The notes beneath the pieces are model-generated. The model did not search any database. It had not been told where the DNA came from and saw only the letters and a list, made by a program, of their open reading frames with translations. 64,000 bases of DNA from CBDBON01 sp965208395 (lineage in GTDB: Bacteria > Chloroflexota > Dehalococcoidia > Lucifugimonadales > CBDBON01): positions 1,178,001 through 1,242,000 of the forward strand of contig CBDBON010000003.1 of NCBI GenBank assembly GCA_965208395.1, given 5' to 3'. Position numbers and translations under genes: made by a program. Shown one piece after another: positions 27,638 to 35,854 of this stretch. Each line of letters starts with the position of its first letter. Position 1 is the first letter of the stretch.

Positions 27638-27725
27638 TGCGTTTTCCCGGACGCGTCTTGCCGTCCCATTCCGCATGCTTCGTCAAGGCCTATCCCGCGG
27701 AGACGACGGAGGCGTTCTGCGACGG

Positions 27726-28148
27726 TCACGTCTCGGCCTTCTCTTCCTGGGCGGGATGCCGCGAAGCATCGTCTACGACAACACGAGGCAGAGCCTGATC
27801 GATGCCTTCATAGGGAGACGGCGGCTTCACCTCTCGCTTCGATTCGGCGATATCCCTTAAGTTCGTACCCGACGACTGTTCCGTTATTCCGCACCTCCAG
27901 CAGGTCGACGTCGGGAGAGAGAAGCTGAAGTAATTGTAACCTCCAACGTCCTTGCTCGCCCTTACCTTCTGAAAGATTCGGCTTGCGTTGTTTCTGCGTA
28001 GGATGTGACGCATGCAGAGGAACACGGCATCTTCGGTCAGGGGGCGTCCCCTCGAGAGGATACGTCCAAGAGTCTCGGCTGCATGCTCGTCGGTCGATAC
28101 CGTGCGCCCGAGGGCGCCCCGCCCTATCGTCGTCTTTCGTCGTTGCAC
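27726..28148 (-). pseudogene. Frameshifted nuclease-like gene (PD-(D/E)XK style)
   Basis: Reading two minus-strand frames together gives one coherent protein: EDAVFLCMRHILRRNNASRI, VRASKDVGGYNYFSF, then in the other frame LSPDVDLLEVRNNGTVVGYE and LKGYR, then back to YEGIDQALPRVVVDD. The D..xxE..x..GxELKG pattern is what a PD-(D/E)XK core looks like. Two compensating frameshifts (near 27895 and 27840) break the core, so the gene is probably dead. Sequencing error in both places is the alternative. Confidence 0.5.
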
Positions 28149-28441
28149 TCCCTTGCCCCCATTTACGAGATTTTGCCAAATCGCGGAAGCGCCAACGCCT
28201 CAATTCTCCCACTCGTAGAATACCCGTCTCGATCACTCGGCTACTGCACGTCAATCAGCACCTGTGGACGTGGATGCTTCTTCATGCTGTCCTTCTAGAT
28301 CACGTCCCGTCAGTTATCCGTGTCAAATGTCAAGTTCCAGTTCTGCCTCAAAACGGACTGGTCAGGCGGTTAGTGGCACCCAGGACCTTCCTCCGCCCGC
28401 AACGGCTTGAACTGCAGGAGCAGCTCTCCCTCAATGCATAT
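28149..28441. other. Intergenic stretch, nothing recognised
   Basis: Long open frames here lack protein-like composition on either strand. No repeat or hairpin was noticed. Confidence 0.3.
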
Positions 28442-28717
28442 CTACATACCCTCCATGAAGTCGAGCAGTGCCTGCTTCACCTGGTCTGGCGACATTGTCC
28501 GTTGCCCACGAACAGCTTTTGCTTGCAGGTCTTCTATGGCGTGGTCCAAGGCTTGGCGGACTGTCCTATAGCTGTCTACTCCATACTGATAGGGCGTGAC
28601 CACGCCGGCCTGAGCAGCGACGATCACTTGGTTGTACCCGTCATCCACCTGCAACTCATAATCATGCACGTGAGTCACGATGTGGCCTTTGTACCGACGC
28701 TTACGGCCACATGACAC
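28442..28717 (-). CDS. Small protein of unknown function
   Basis: A 91-residue protein from GTG 28717, chosen because AGGGAGGG sits just upstream and the preceding gene's stop is one base away. Residues ~8-35 (YKGHIVTHVHDYELQVDDGY) look like beta strands. The C-terminal half is helical (VRQALDHAIEDLQAKAV; SPDQVKQALLDFMEGM). No family was recognised. It forms a two-gene unit with 28719-28904. Confidence 0.55.
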   Translation of the reverse strand: MSCGRKRRYKGHIVTHVHDYELQVDDGYNQVIVAAQAGVVTPYQYGVDSYRTVRQALDHAIEDLQAKAVRGQRTMSPDQVKQALLDFMEGM

Positions 28718-28718
28718 A

Positions 28719-28904
28719 TCACCCTCCCTTGCCTCTGATCCCTGGCTCGAAGTCGCCACGCATCCACCGGACGAACTTATGGGCCATGTTGATGTACGTC
28801 CACTTCGTGGTGTCCGCTAGGGAAGCCGTGTTCACCTCGTACTCATACTGCTTGAACGCACGCTCGACTATGTCGGATACTCGCTCTTCTACTTTCCCGG
28901 ACAC
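28719..28904 (-). CDS. Small helical protein with integrase-core-binding-like motif
   Basis: A 61-residue protein from GTG 28904 behind CAGGAGGGG. The text VEERVSDIVERAFKQYEYEV leads into TTKWTYINMAHKFVRWMRGD. The last part resembles the T..TY...A..FVRWL..GDFEPG pattern of small SAM-like or tyrosine-recombinase N-terminal domains. As a free-standing peptide it might be a DNA-binding accessory, but this is only a resemblance. The next gene starts one base after its stop. Confidence 0.5.
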   Translation of the reverse strand: MSGKVEERVSDIVERAFKQYEYEVNTASLADTTKWTYINMAHKFVRWMRGDFEPGIRGKGG

Positions 28905-29208
28905 GTGCCCCTCCTGATTCGCCGTGCATCCTATTAAAGTGTGGTGCATATTAGATTCAGGACACGCCGGGCAGCGCTGTAGACGCGCTCGTGGCTCATG
29001 CGCCTCTAGGATTGCTTCGAAATTGGCTCAACAGGTCAAGAGCACTCTGTCGCTCTCAAGTCCCCTAGCTCGCTCTCTCGCGCGATTATGCACGCCATGC
29101 CATGTGTGAGAGTGGTCGTCTGTTGCTAGGCGAAGAGCAGGGGGTGCAATTGTACTACTGGCGGTCGCCGAAGCGTCGTTCAATGCTTGACGCGTCGGGA
29201 GCGTGCTG
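28905..29208. other. Intergenic stretch outside the left cassette boundary
   Basis: No gene is supported. Two CTAGGC-type hexamers (near 29013 and 29116) echo the ends of the adjacent module but without its conserved core. Confidence 0.3.
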
Positions 29209-29358
29209 GCCTAGAATGAGGGCGAGCGCTGCGTCTCGGCTGGAGCAAACAGACTCTACCACTGAGCGAATCGTCGAGGCGCAGCGCTCTTTCTATCCTG
29301 AGTATATCAGCGAGTGGCGTACATGCGTCAACCCTGCTCTGCGCGCGGTGGTCTAGGC
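29209..29358 (-). ncRNA. Promoter-hairpin module, copy 1 (possible small RNA gene or recombination site)
   Basis: The module is bounded by GCCTAGA (29209-29215) and TCTAGGC (29352-29358). Read on the minus strand it has a 52-base block identical to copy 2 at 31734-31893, including TTGACG (29331-29326) and TATACT (29306-29301), a promoter-like pair 19 bases apart. A long imperfect stem follows, AGCGCTGCGCCTCG against CGAGACGCAGCGCT, then CTCATTCTAGGC. The hairpin sequence differs from copy 2 but the stem is kept. That fits either a transcribed structured RNA or a folded recombination site. It begins about 45 bp after the stop of the gene at 29408. Confidence 0.5.
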
Positions 29359-29407
29359 GTGCGCGATAGGCGCTAGGACGGCCGGGCGCGCCCTGAGCAA
29401 CGAAAGC

Positions 29408-29782
29408 CTAGAATGGCGGGTCGAAGGCGAAGACAACGCTGAAGCCTATCCAGACGACCAGCACTGTCGTCTGGACGGCCATCAAAATCAGGCTCACCGG
29501 CAGCCAGTCACCAGCATCTTTGAGCCGTCTGAGCTTGTCTACAGTTTTCAATCCGCCAATGATGTTGATGAGCCAACAGCCAGTAGCGACAATCAGGCCA
29601 ATAGCCGGCCAGCCTGTGAATGGGCTATAGACACCGGCGACCACTTCTGGCTTGACCACACTGATGGAAGCGACCGCAGAGACGGTAATGCCCATCAGCA
29701 CGCTCGATGTCGAGAGCAGACCTATCAGAATGGTGATGTACTGCCCAGTGGTGGCCCCCACATATCGCTGTCCCCAACTCAT
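29408..29782 (-). CDS. Small integral membrane protein of the 29-32 kb cassette
   Basis: A 124-residue protein with three or four membrane helices (about 15-38 ITILIGLLSTSSVLMGITVS; 60-78 AIGLIVATGCWLINIIGG; 95-118 LPVSLILMAVQTTVLVVWIG). The start ATG overlaps the upstream stop as ATGA, so it is translationally coupled to the 29779-30387 gene. The family is unknown. The module copy 1 follows directly. Confidence 0.65.
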   Translation of the reverse strand: MSWGQRYVGATTGQYITILIGLLSTSSVLMGITVSAVASISVVKPEVVAGVYSPFTGWPAIGLIVATGCWLINIIGGLKTVDKLRRLKDAGDWLPVSLILMAVQTTVLVVWIGFSVVFAFDPPF

Positions 29783-30387
29783 GCAGACGAAACCCGATCG
29801 GCCCTTTTCTGGCAGCGCGCGATGCGCTTCACCCAGTCACCAGCCCAACCTTGACGATGTGCCTCCTGCGAGAGACGAATCACTTCGTCGTAGTCACGCT
29901 CCCTTTCCCTGATGATCGCAAGCTGCTGAAAGCCACCGTGATGGGGTAGTGCAGCATCTCTTATCCCAAATGCTTCAGCCTGCTCCTGCTTGTACATCTC
30001 AGCCGCTGATGGAGCCAACGCGATCTGTCTCTCGCACGTATCGATAGCAAGTCCCAGTGTTCCGTTCGCACGGTTGCTGTAGAAGACTTTGATCATGGTC
30101 CCCAGAGTGAAGTGCTGGTCGAGGGCGGTGCCCTGCCTGTCCTCTCCTATGTCGAGCCCTTTCTGCAGGAGACGCATCGCCAGTGGCAAGGATTCTTTCG
30201 GAGACGTGAAGAATGCCGCCAAGTACACCAGCCGAATCCTCGGCTTTCCATCAGGCAACACAAGGTCGCCGTCGCGCGGCCCGCTGATCGCTACTGACGA
30301 CCAGTACTTGTTCCGCATATAGTCGCGTTCCGTCTCGGTGAACTCATTCATCCACCACGCTGACACATCAAGCTCTGGCACTGTCAT
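29779..30387 (-). CDS. Helical repeat (TPR-like) protein, unknown
   Basis: About 202 residues from ATG 30387 (MTVPELDVSAWWMNEF); an in-frame start at 30498 would add an Arg-rich run that looks untranslated. Helical pairs resembling tetratricopeptide units occur, such as RLVYLAAFFTSPKESLPLAM, GTLGLAIDTCERQIALAPSA and DYDEVIRLSQEAHRQGW. It overlaps the membrane protein gene by four bases. Together they could form a small membrane-associated pair; the function is unknown. Confidence 0.6.
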   Translation of the reverse strand: MTVPELDVSAWWMNEFTETERDYMRNKYWSSVAISGPRDGDLVLPDGKPRIRLVYLAAFFTSPKESLPLAMRLLQKGLDIGEDRQGTALDQHFTLGTMIKVFYSNRANGTLGLAIDTCERQIALAPSAAEMYKQEQAEAFGIRDAALPHHGGFQQLAIIRERERDYDEVIRLSQEAHRQGWAGDWVKRIARCQKRADRVSSA

Positions 30388-30597
30388 CTGTTCAGCGCGT
30401 CGCAGAGACTGCGAATCTCGAACCCGGCTGCGACGCACGCGATATGATACCAGCCGAGTGCTCGGTGTCAATCTACTATTGAGCGCGGCAGCGATCACAC
30501 TGGTCGCGAGTGCATTCTTCTAGCTGACTCGCGGCTCTATACTGCGGCGCAGAGCAAAAGTGGGGCCGATCTTGTTGACGAGCATGGGATACTGCAA

Positions 30598-30798
30598 ATG
30601 AGGACACCGAGAGTCTTCTTCGTGAGCAGTGCAGTGGTCGGCAGCGCCGCAGTCGTCACGTCAGAGTTCCTGCCAGCGATTCGCGATGCGTCGATAGCCA
30701 TTGTGACTCTCGGATGCGTGGCAGCCGCGCTCTGGTACGGCTGGCTGTTCGCCAGAAAAGCGGTAGCGCTCCTCCAGCGTGTCCGCAATCCTGGCTGA
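30598..30798 (+). CDS. Small two-helix membrane peptide
   Basis: A 66-residue frame from ATG 30598 with two hydrophobic helices (VFFVSSAVVGSAAVVTSEFL; IAIVTLGCVAAALWYGWLFA) and a basic tail. There is no clear ribosome site. A strong hairpin at 30846-30883 follows the stop, supporting a transcription unit that ends there. Confidence 0.5.
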   Translation: MRTPRVFFVSSAVVGSAAVVTSEFLPAIRDASIAIVTLGCVAAALWYGWLFARKAVALLQRVRNPG

Positions 30799-30845
30799 CC
30801 CCACCCATCGCACGAGCGCGAGCCAAGAAGCGCCCTCGGCATCTC

Positions 30846-30883
30846 AAGAGCGCCTCCGAGCGAAACTGCTCGGAGGCGCTCTT
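30846..30883 (+). terminator. Perfect 16-bp hairpin, probable terminator
   Basis: AAGAGCGCCTCCGAGC, loop GAAACT, GCTCGGAGGCGCTCTT. The stem is perfect and followed by CTACGTC, so there is no strong T-tract. A preceding CAAGAAGCGCCCTCG (about 30824-30838) also occurs at the base of the module copy 2 hairpin (31798-31811), and GGGGCTAGGC follows. It may therefore be a third, diverged member of the same hairpin family. Confidence 0.6.
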
Positions 30884-30932
30884 CTACGTCAAGGGGCTAG
30901 GCGCAGAGTGAAGAGGCTGGTACGATTCGAGA

Positions 30933-31376
30933 GTGCTGAACCTCGGCAAGATAAGTTGTGTCGACTGTGGCATGTTCGTCCTGCATAGAGGGACGAACGA
31001 GTACCGAGAGATTCGACAGGTGCAGCGTGACATGATTCGCAATCACGGACGGCTGAATGTACCGTCACTCCCCAAGGTCGGCGATCACGTTGCAACGCCA
31101 GCATGCTATCTGAGTAAGATCGAACTCATAAGGCTGCCTCACCGTGACCGCTCTTCCGACGATCTCAGGCACGTGATACGCACCTGGGGCGGTATCACCA
31201 TGATTGCTGAGAAACGACGCTGTTCGGGATTCATCAAGTATCTCGCAGGCCGCCTGCCCGTCGATCTGATCAGAGAGCGCCGCGAGACGAGAGATCGCTG
31301 GATACGCTCTCTGACACTCGTCGCAGTGATGCTCACCGCAGTCTTCACTGGACTGGCCCTGCTGCGCGGTGGGTAG
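30933..31376 (+). CDS. Small protein with N-terminal CxxC and C-terminal membrane helix
   Basis: A 147-residue protein from GTG 30933. CVDCGMFVLHRG near the N-terminus could be half of a zinc site, with CY at about 58. The middle is basic, and residues ~124-143 form a membrane helix (LTLVAVMLTAVFTGLALLRG), giving a tail-anchored layout. The next gene starts 31 bp after its stop. The function is unknown. Confidence 0.5.
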   Translation: MLNLGKISCVDCGMFVLHRGTNEYREIRQVQRDMIRNHGRLNVPSLPKVGDHVATPACYLSKIELIRLPHRDRSSDDLRHVIRTWGGITMIAEKRRCSGFIKYLAGRLPVDLIRERRETRDRWIRSLTLVAVMLTAVFTGLALLRGG

Positions 31377-31407
31377 GGCTCGATATTGCCAACGGAGGGA
31401 TACGATA

Positions 31408-31674
31408 ATGCCGAGTGAGAGACGATGGCAACAGCATGGGCCGGACATTCCGGCGACTCGACAAATGGGCACGAACGCCGATAAGCCCCTCGTGATTGCC
31501 GTAAGCTGCGTGGGTGGGTGGATTGAAGGAGTCCCCGACAGCGACCCTGAAGTGATCATAAATCTCAGAGACGATGACGGGACAGTTGCTCTGCGCCTGA
31601 GTTTGGAAAAGGCCACAGACCTCTCGACCGCACTGCTCGATGCAGCACGTCAAGGTCGAGCCGGCGGACCCTAG
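31408..31674 (+). CDS. Small cassette protein, unknown
   Basis: An 88-residue protein from ATG 31408, which has GGAGGG eight bases upstream. The C-terminal half reads VIAVSCVGGWIEGVPDSDPE, then VIINLRDDDGTVALRLSLEK and a closing helix (ATDLSTALLDAARQ), an alpha/beta layout typical of small hypothetical proteins. Module copy 2 follows 60 bp after the stop, as copy 1 follows the opposite-strand gene at 29408. Confidence 0.55.
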   Translation: MPSERRWQQHGPDIPATRQMGTNADKPLVIAVSCVGGWIEGVPDSDPEVIINLRDDDGTVALRLSLEKATDLSTALLDAARQGRAGGP

Positions 31675-31733
31675 CACCAGCTACCACGAGCGCTCCCGGC
31701 GCGTCCCGGACCGCCCTGCCGCCTCTCGCGCAC

Positions 31734-31893
31734 GCCTAGACCACCGCGCGCAGAGCAGGGTTGACGCATGTACGCCAGTCACTGATATACTACTGACAAG
31801 AAGCGCCCTCGACTGACCCGGCGGGGTGGTGTGGCTTGGTAGGAGCCATTGTTTCCGCCGAATCCAGTCGAGGGCACTTTTCTCATTCTAGGC
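31734..31893 (+). ncRNA. Promoter-hairpin module, copy 2 (possible small RNA gene or recombination site)
   Basis: Bounded by GCCTAGA (31734-31740) and TCTAGGC (31887-31893). The shared block holds TTGACG (31761-31766) and TATACT (31786-31791). Downstream, GCGCCCTCGACTG (31803-31815) pairs with CAGTCGAGGGCAC (31865-31877), and CGGCGG (31819-31824) with CCGCCG (31855-31860). This makes a long hairpin followed by TTTTCTCATT, which looks like a terminator tail. The layout promoter, ~90-nt structured body, T-rich end is that of a small RNA gene. The boundary inverted repeat GCCTAGA/TCTAGGC also suggests a mobile or recombination site. Confidence 0.5.
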
Positions 31894-32074
31894 GGTGAGT
31901 CCCGCATAGTCCAGCGAGACGCCATCGAGATAACAGCCTGTTTTCCGGCGAATCTTCGACGATAATCTCAGCTAGTTTCGACCGGCGCGTTTACAGCGCG
32001 TCCCTGCGTATCCCGGCGTCTAATATGCACCACGCTTTATTATGAATCCATTGACACCCCAGGGAGTCGGCCAA

Positions 32075-32245
32075 ATGCGTGACTCAACTGTAGAACGCAT
32101 TATGATTGCCGCAGCTATAGGGGCGGCTCTGTTTACAGGTCTAGGGATTCTAGTGATGGTGCTTGTTGCTCTGTCTCATGGATGGATCATAGGTCTGCTT
32201 ATTGGGGCAGGGCTAGGCGGGTTGATAGGATGGCTTACGGACTAA
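32075..32245 (+). CDS. Small two-helix membrane protein
   Basis: A 56-residue protein from ATG 32075; AGGGAG lies eight bases upstream, favouring this over an ATG at 32042. Two helices are visible (IMIAAAIGAALFTGLGILVM; WIIGLLIGAGLGGLIGWLTD), the second a glycine zipper. No family could be named. Confidence 0.5.
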   Translation: MRDSTVERIMIAAAIGAALFTGLGILVMVLVALSHGWIIGLLIGAGLGGLIGWLTD

Positions 32246-32329
32246 AATTTGTGGCGAAAGCCTGTATAGACCGACGCAGCCCTGTGTAACAAAGTATGTA
32301 ATTCCCATTTTTTTCACTACGATCGTGGT

Positions 32330-34711
32330 CTAGACGCCGACCCCTTGATGTTGGGCTTGTTCCGGTGTCTCACCTTTTGGCATCCGATAGCCGACGCGCG
32401 GCTCGGCGAAGACGTACGTTGGGTTGCCGGCGTCATCGCCCAGCTTTCGGCGGACTCGCATCAGGTGAGTGCGGATCGACCGCACGTCGCCGCGCTCATT
32501 GTCTCGGCTCGATACCCGCCTCAGCAGTTGTTCATGGGTAACGACCCGCCCGGCGTTGACCGACAGCGTGTGGATGAGGCCGTACTCGATTGGCGTCAAC
32601 CGCACCTGTCGGCCGCTTACGGTCACCTGGCGCTCGGCATAGTCGATGGTCAGGGCGCCCAGCACGTAGGGTTGGGCGGGCTCGGCCCAATGTCTCCGCA
32701 AGGCCGCCCTGACTCTGGCAACCAGCTCGGTCGGAGAGAAGGGCTTGAGGACGTAATCGGAAGCCCCCACCTCCAGAGCCCTCGCAATCATATCGCTGCC
32801 TCTGAAGGCGGAGAGGAAGACCACCGGCACCTCGGCGATGTCCCAGATGTCCCGCATCAGGTCGATACCGTCGAAGCCTGGCAGAATCATGTCGAGCAGG
32901 ACCAGGTGAGGCCGATTCTCCTCCACGAGACGGATAGCCTCCTCCGGATCGGCGGAAACTATGGGTTCGTAGCCCGCCTCGGAAAGCGTCTTCCGGACGT
33001 GCCTCAAGGTCTCCGGGTCGTCGTCAACTACGAGGATGGGGTCGCCTTTCGACTCCTGCCGAAAAGGTGCCGAGGGAGATTGACGCTTTGTTGCCGTCCT
33101 ATCGATGGCCGGAATGGTGAAGGTGAGCCGGGAGCCTAGGCCCGGCCCTTCGCTCTCGGCCCAGATTCGGCCCCCGTGGGCCTCCACTATCCCCCTGCAG
33201 ACGACAAGGCCCAGCCCAACGTCGTCTCCCAGGACCTCGGCTTCAGCCGGCGGTGCCTTCCGGAACAGCCGCGCCAGCTGCTCGGGAGACATTCCCTTCC
33301 CCTCATCGACAACGGATATTGCCACCTCGATTCCCTGCCGCACTGCGGTCACCCGGATCGGAGACGACCTGGGAGAGTGCCTCGCCGCGTTGGACAAGAG
33401 GTTGCTGATGACTTGGGCGATGCGCCGCCTGTCCGCCAATACCAGGGGCAGGTCGAGGGCCAGGTCGATGTTGAGATCGTTTCGGCCGCCGCCGCTCAGG
33501 AAAGTGTTCCTGGCCCGGTCTATCAGCAGAGCCGTCTCAACCGGTTCGGGCATGACCGCGAGAGTGCCCGTCTCGATGCGAGCCACGTCCATCAGGTCTC
33601 CGATCTGTTCGCGCATGTTGTCGGCCTGCTCGACGATGAGCCGGAGAAACTGACGCAGTTCGGTGGGATCCAGCTCCGCCGAGGCGTCCAGAATGGTGGT
33701 TGCCGAGCCCCTGATCGACGCCAATGGCGCGCGCAACTCGTGGCTCACCATGCCCAGGACTTCAGCGCGCAGCCGGTCCAACTCCTCCAGTGGCGTCATG
33801 TCCTGCATGGTGACGACGTATGACACCACTTCGTCTCCCTCCGAGAGGATGGGCGTGGCGTTGATAAGAGTCTTGACGCTCCGTCCATCGGGCACCTTCA
33901 GAGTCACCTCCTCAGCCAACACTGGCCCGACCGCGCTCAACGCTTCGGCTACGGAGGTCTCTGCCAGGAAGAATTCGCGCCCGTCCGCGCGCCCGATGGT
34001 TAACATCGGCAGGAGTTGATCCGCCGACTGATCCTCATCTCGCAGGTTGTCGATGATCCTTCCCGCCTCCCGGTTGAATGACACCAGCGCTCCCGTTCTG
34101 GCGTCGAAGACGACAACGCCCACGGGCGAGGTGTTTATCAGGGTCTCCAGGTCGCCTCTGGCCTGCCGCTCGTCGCGGTGCCTCCGGGCGTTGTCGATGA
34201 CCAGACCGGCCTGTGAACTGAACAGCGTCATGGTCTCCTCGTCATCCCGGCTGAACTCCTCGCCCGGTCCGCTCTTTGCGATGTAGATATTACCCACACG
34301 GTCTCCCCGGCACCGGATGGGGGTCATCAGGAATGCGCTCACCGGTATCGGCACCCGGAGTTCGGGGAGTCCGGCCTCCCTGAAGTAGCCCAGCAGATCT
34401 CGGATTCTCAGCGGTCCCATGATCCCGTTCAGGTAGTCGAAGAACCTCACCCCGTCCGGCGTCTCCCAGAGCGCCCCGGACTCCTCTGTAGTCATGCCGG
34501 AGGATAGGAATTCCTTGGACAGGCCCGCAGGGTCCATGAGGGCGATCACGCCGAAGCGTGCGCCGGTCAGGGACCGGGCGCTGTCGAGGACCCCTTGCAA
34601 CACCTCCTCGAATTCGAGGCTCTCGTTGATGTGCAGACTGGCCTCGCTCAACCGGGCTAGGCGGTCTTCCAACTCGGCTATACGCCGGTCGCGGCCGTCG
34701 GGGTTGCTCAC
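32330..34711 (-). CDS. Hybrid sensor kinase / OmpR-type response regulator in one chain
   Basis: A 793-residue soluble protein. Domains in order: GAF (about 25-178), PAS (185-310), HisKA with His324 (GMVSHELRAPLASIRG), ATPase (425-535; N box NLLSNAARHS, G1 VDEGKGMS, G2 GLGLVVCRGIVEAHGG), receiver (558-670; phospho-Asp about 607 in LLDMILPGFDG, Lys657 in YVLKPF), and an OmpR-type winged helix (about 685-775, SIRTHLMRVRRKLGDD). No membrane segment, so it senses a cytosolic signal. Kinase and DNA-binding output in one polypeptide would make it a self-contained transcription switch. A broken copy of its last domain lies at 4770-5006. The start is GTG 34711. Confidence 0.92.
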   Translation of the reverse strand: MSNPDGRDRRIAELEDRLARLSEASLHINESLEFEEVLQGVLDSARSLTGARFGVIALMDPAGLSKEFLSSGMTTEESGALWETPDGVRFFDYLNGIMGPLRIRDLLGYFREAGLPELRVPIPVSAFLMTPIRCRGDRVGNIYIAKSGPGEEFSRDDEETMTLFSSQAGLVIDNARRHRDERQARGDLETLINTSPVGVVVFDARTGALVSFNREAGRIIDNLRDEDQSADQLLPMLTIGRADGREFFLAETSVAEALSAVGPVLAEEVTLKVPDGRSVKTLINATPILSEGDEVVSYVVTMQDMTPLEELDRLRAEVLGMVSHELRAPLASIRGSATTILDASAELDPTELRQFLRLIVEQADNMREQIGDLMDVARIETGTLAVMPEPVETALLIDRARNTFLSGGGRNDLNIDLALDLPLVLADRRRIAQVISNLLSNAARHSPRSSPIRVTAVRQGIEVAISVVDEGKGMSPEQLARLFRKAPPAEAEVLGDDVGLGLVVCRGIVEAHGGRIWAESEGPGLGSRLTFTIPAIDRTATKRQSPSAPFRQESKGDPILVVDDDPETLRHVRKTLSEAGYEPIVSADPEEAIRLVEENRPHLVLLDMILPGFDGIDLMRDIWDIAEVPVVFLSAFRGSDMIARALEVGASDYVLKPFSPTELVARVRAALRRHWAEPAQPYVLGALTIDYAERQVTVSGRQVRLTPIEYGLIHTLSVNAGRVVTHEQLLRRVSSRDNERGDVRSIRTHLMRVRRKLGDDAGNPTYVFAEPRVGYRMPKGETPEQAQHQGVGV

Positions 34712-34997
34712 TCTTCTGACCTCAGTGTGAAGGCGTTCAGCCCTTCTCTCACAGGTCTAGGTCATCGGCTCGAAACCGAGGACACCGTGCCCCTAATTTA
34801 CCATACCTTTATAACAAATAGGCTAGGCTTTACCCACTTGTTACTCCAGAATCCGTATCCTAGTAACAAGTCAAGACCCTGACCCGGATGCATAATGGCC
34901 CGATGTCAGTCATCCAGTCGAGGCCAAGAACTCAAGTACACTTGGGCTGTGGCTCAAGACAGAGCCAGACAGATTGAAGGGCTGGATTCCGAGCGCT
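34712..34997. other. Intergenic, AT-richer stretch upstream of the hybrid regulator
   Basis: The 34790-34870 part is AT-rich (CTTTATAACAAATAGG; CTAGTAACAAG) and on the minus strand could hold the regulator promoter, but I see no convincing -35/-10 pair. AGTAACAAG and CTTGTTACT form a short inverted repeat near 34837-34868. Confidence 0.35.
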
Positions 34998-35834
34998 CTA
35001 CACGATTCGCGGGAAGTACCTGGTGCCCAGGTAGTCGAGGTATTCGGAACCAGCTTGTCCTGATTCCCTGAGCTTCTCGAAGACATCCTGGTAAGTGAGC
35101 GCCTTGAATCTGAGCTCGTCACCCACCCAATCGTCGAAGAGACCGACCTCTCCCCTGTGCGTTTCGATCTCATCTCCAGACCAGTCGTAGTACAGGTAGT
35201 AGAGACTGAACCTGTTACCCAGTTGCGTAGCTAGGCCAAGTGCGTGCTTTAGAAGCTGCCGCGGGTCCAGATACGCGAATCCCTGCCTATCGCCACGGAG
35301 TTCTTCACACCACAGCTCTTCGGCGAGCGATTGGCAAGCGGGCAGGTTGTTTGCGATCCAGCGGCCGGTGGACTTGGGGAAATACGACGTCGTGAACTTG
35401 GACTTGCCTGTTGTGGAACGCTTCAAGTGCTCGGTGAACTTGCTCTCGATCGCGATGATGCAACCACTGCCGTAGGTTATGGCGACGTCAAGATGTGGTG
35501 GAGTGCCCCCCAACCTGGTATGGAATTGCGCCTCGAAGTCCAGAGAAGCCCCGTCTTCTGGATTGATGCCCAACGCTGACAGGATGGGAGTCTTATCCCT
35601 GTCGGTCCAGTAGTCGAAGAAGTTCACGGCCAGCGCCGAGGAAGAGTGCAGCGCCAACATGTGCCCACTCAGTTCCGAGCCAGCCCCCCTCTGAAAGCCT
35701 TGGCGTGCCCTAGGCGAAAGAAGTTGCCATAAGTTGGCCTCAACGTCCCGCACATAGCCGCGGGAGTAGAATGGGATGCCCTTCGATCTTGCCCAGTCCT
35801 GCTGTGCGTTCCTTATCTCTCGTTCGGCATCCAT
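34998..35834 (-). CDS. Putative restriction endonuclease, PGN_0703-like PD-(D/E)XK family
   Basis: A 278-residue protein. HTRLGGTPPHLDVAITYGSG followed by CIIAIESKFTEHL supplies the D-xn-ExK catalytic core. Upstream HSSSALAVNFFDYWT and downstream LYYLYYDW and GDELRFKALTYQDVFEKLR match the style of PGN_0703-type putative restriction endonucleases. ATG 35834 starts 20 bp after the stop of the 101-residue gene upstream, so they form one unit. No dedicated methyltransferase is in the same transcript; the N6-methyltransferase gene lies 270 bp further upstream of that pair. Confidence 0.7.
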   Translation of the reverse strand: MDAEREIRNAQQDWARSKGIPFYSRGYVRDVEANLWQLLSPRARQGFQRGAGSELSGHMLALHSSSALAVNFFDYWTDRDKTPILSALGINPEDGASLDFEAQFHTRLGGTPPHLDVAITYGSGCIIAIESKFTEHLKRSTTGKSKFTTSYFPKSTGRWIANNLPACQSLAEELWCEELRGDRQGFAYLDPRQLLKHALGLATQLGNRFSLYYLYYDWSGDEIETHRGEVGLFDDWVGDELRFKALTYQDVFEKLRESGQAGSEYLDYLGTRYFPRIV

Positions 35835-35854
35835 CCGGTTCCCGCTGGCACCTG

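Noticed and set aside
27983..28714. 243-codon plus-strand frame
   Set aside because: It overlaps two supported minus-strand features and lacks protein-like patterning.
29215..29300. A tRNA gene on the minus strand, suggested by GCTCAGTGGTAGAG
   Set aside because: No pairing anticodon stem, no TTCRANY T-loop and no 7-bp acceptor stem; the motif lies inside the module hairpin.
29209..31893. Classical integron cassettes with attC sites
   Set aside because: The boundary heptamers GCCTAGA/TCTAGGC do not fit RYYYAAC/GTTRRRY, and no integrase gene is present.
34800..34850. A fourth copy of the 5.3-kb repeat, suggested by CTTTATA and a TTTACCCACTT stretch
   Set aside because: Only short words match and the rest of the conserved blocks are absent; AT-rich chance similarity is likely.
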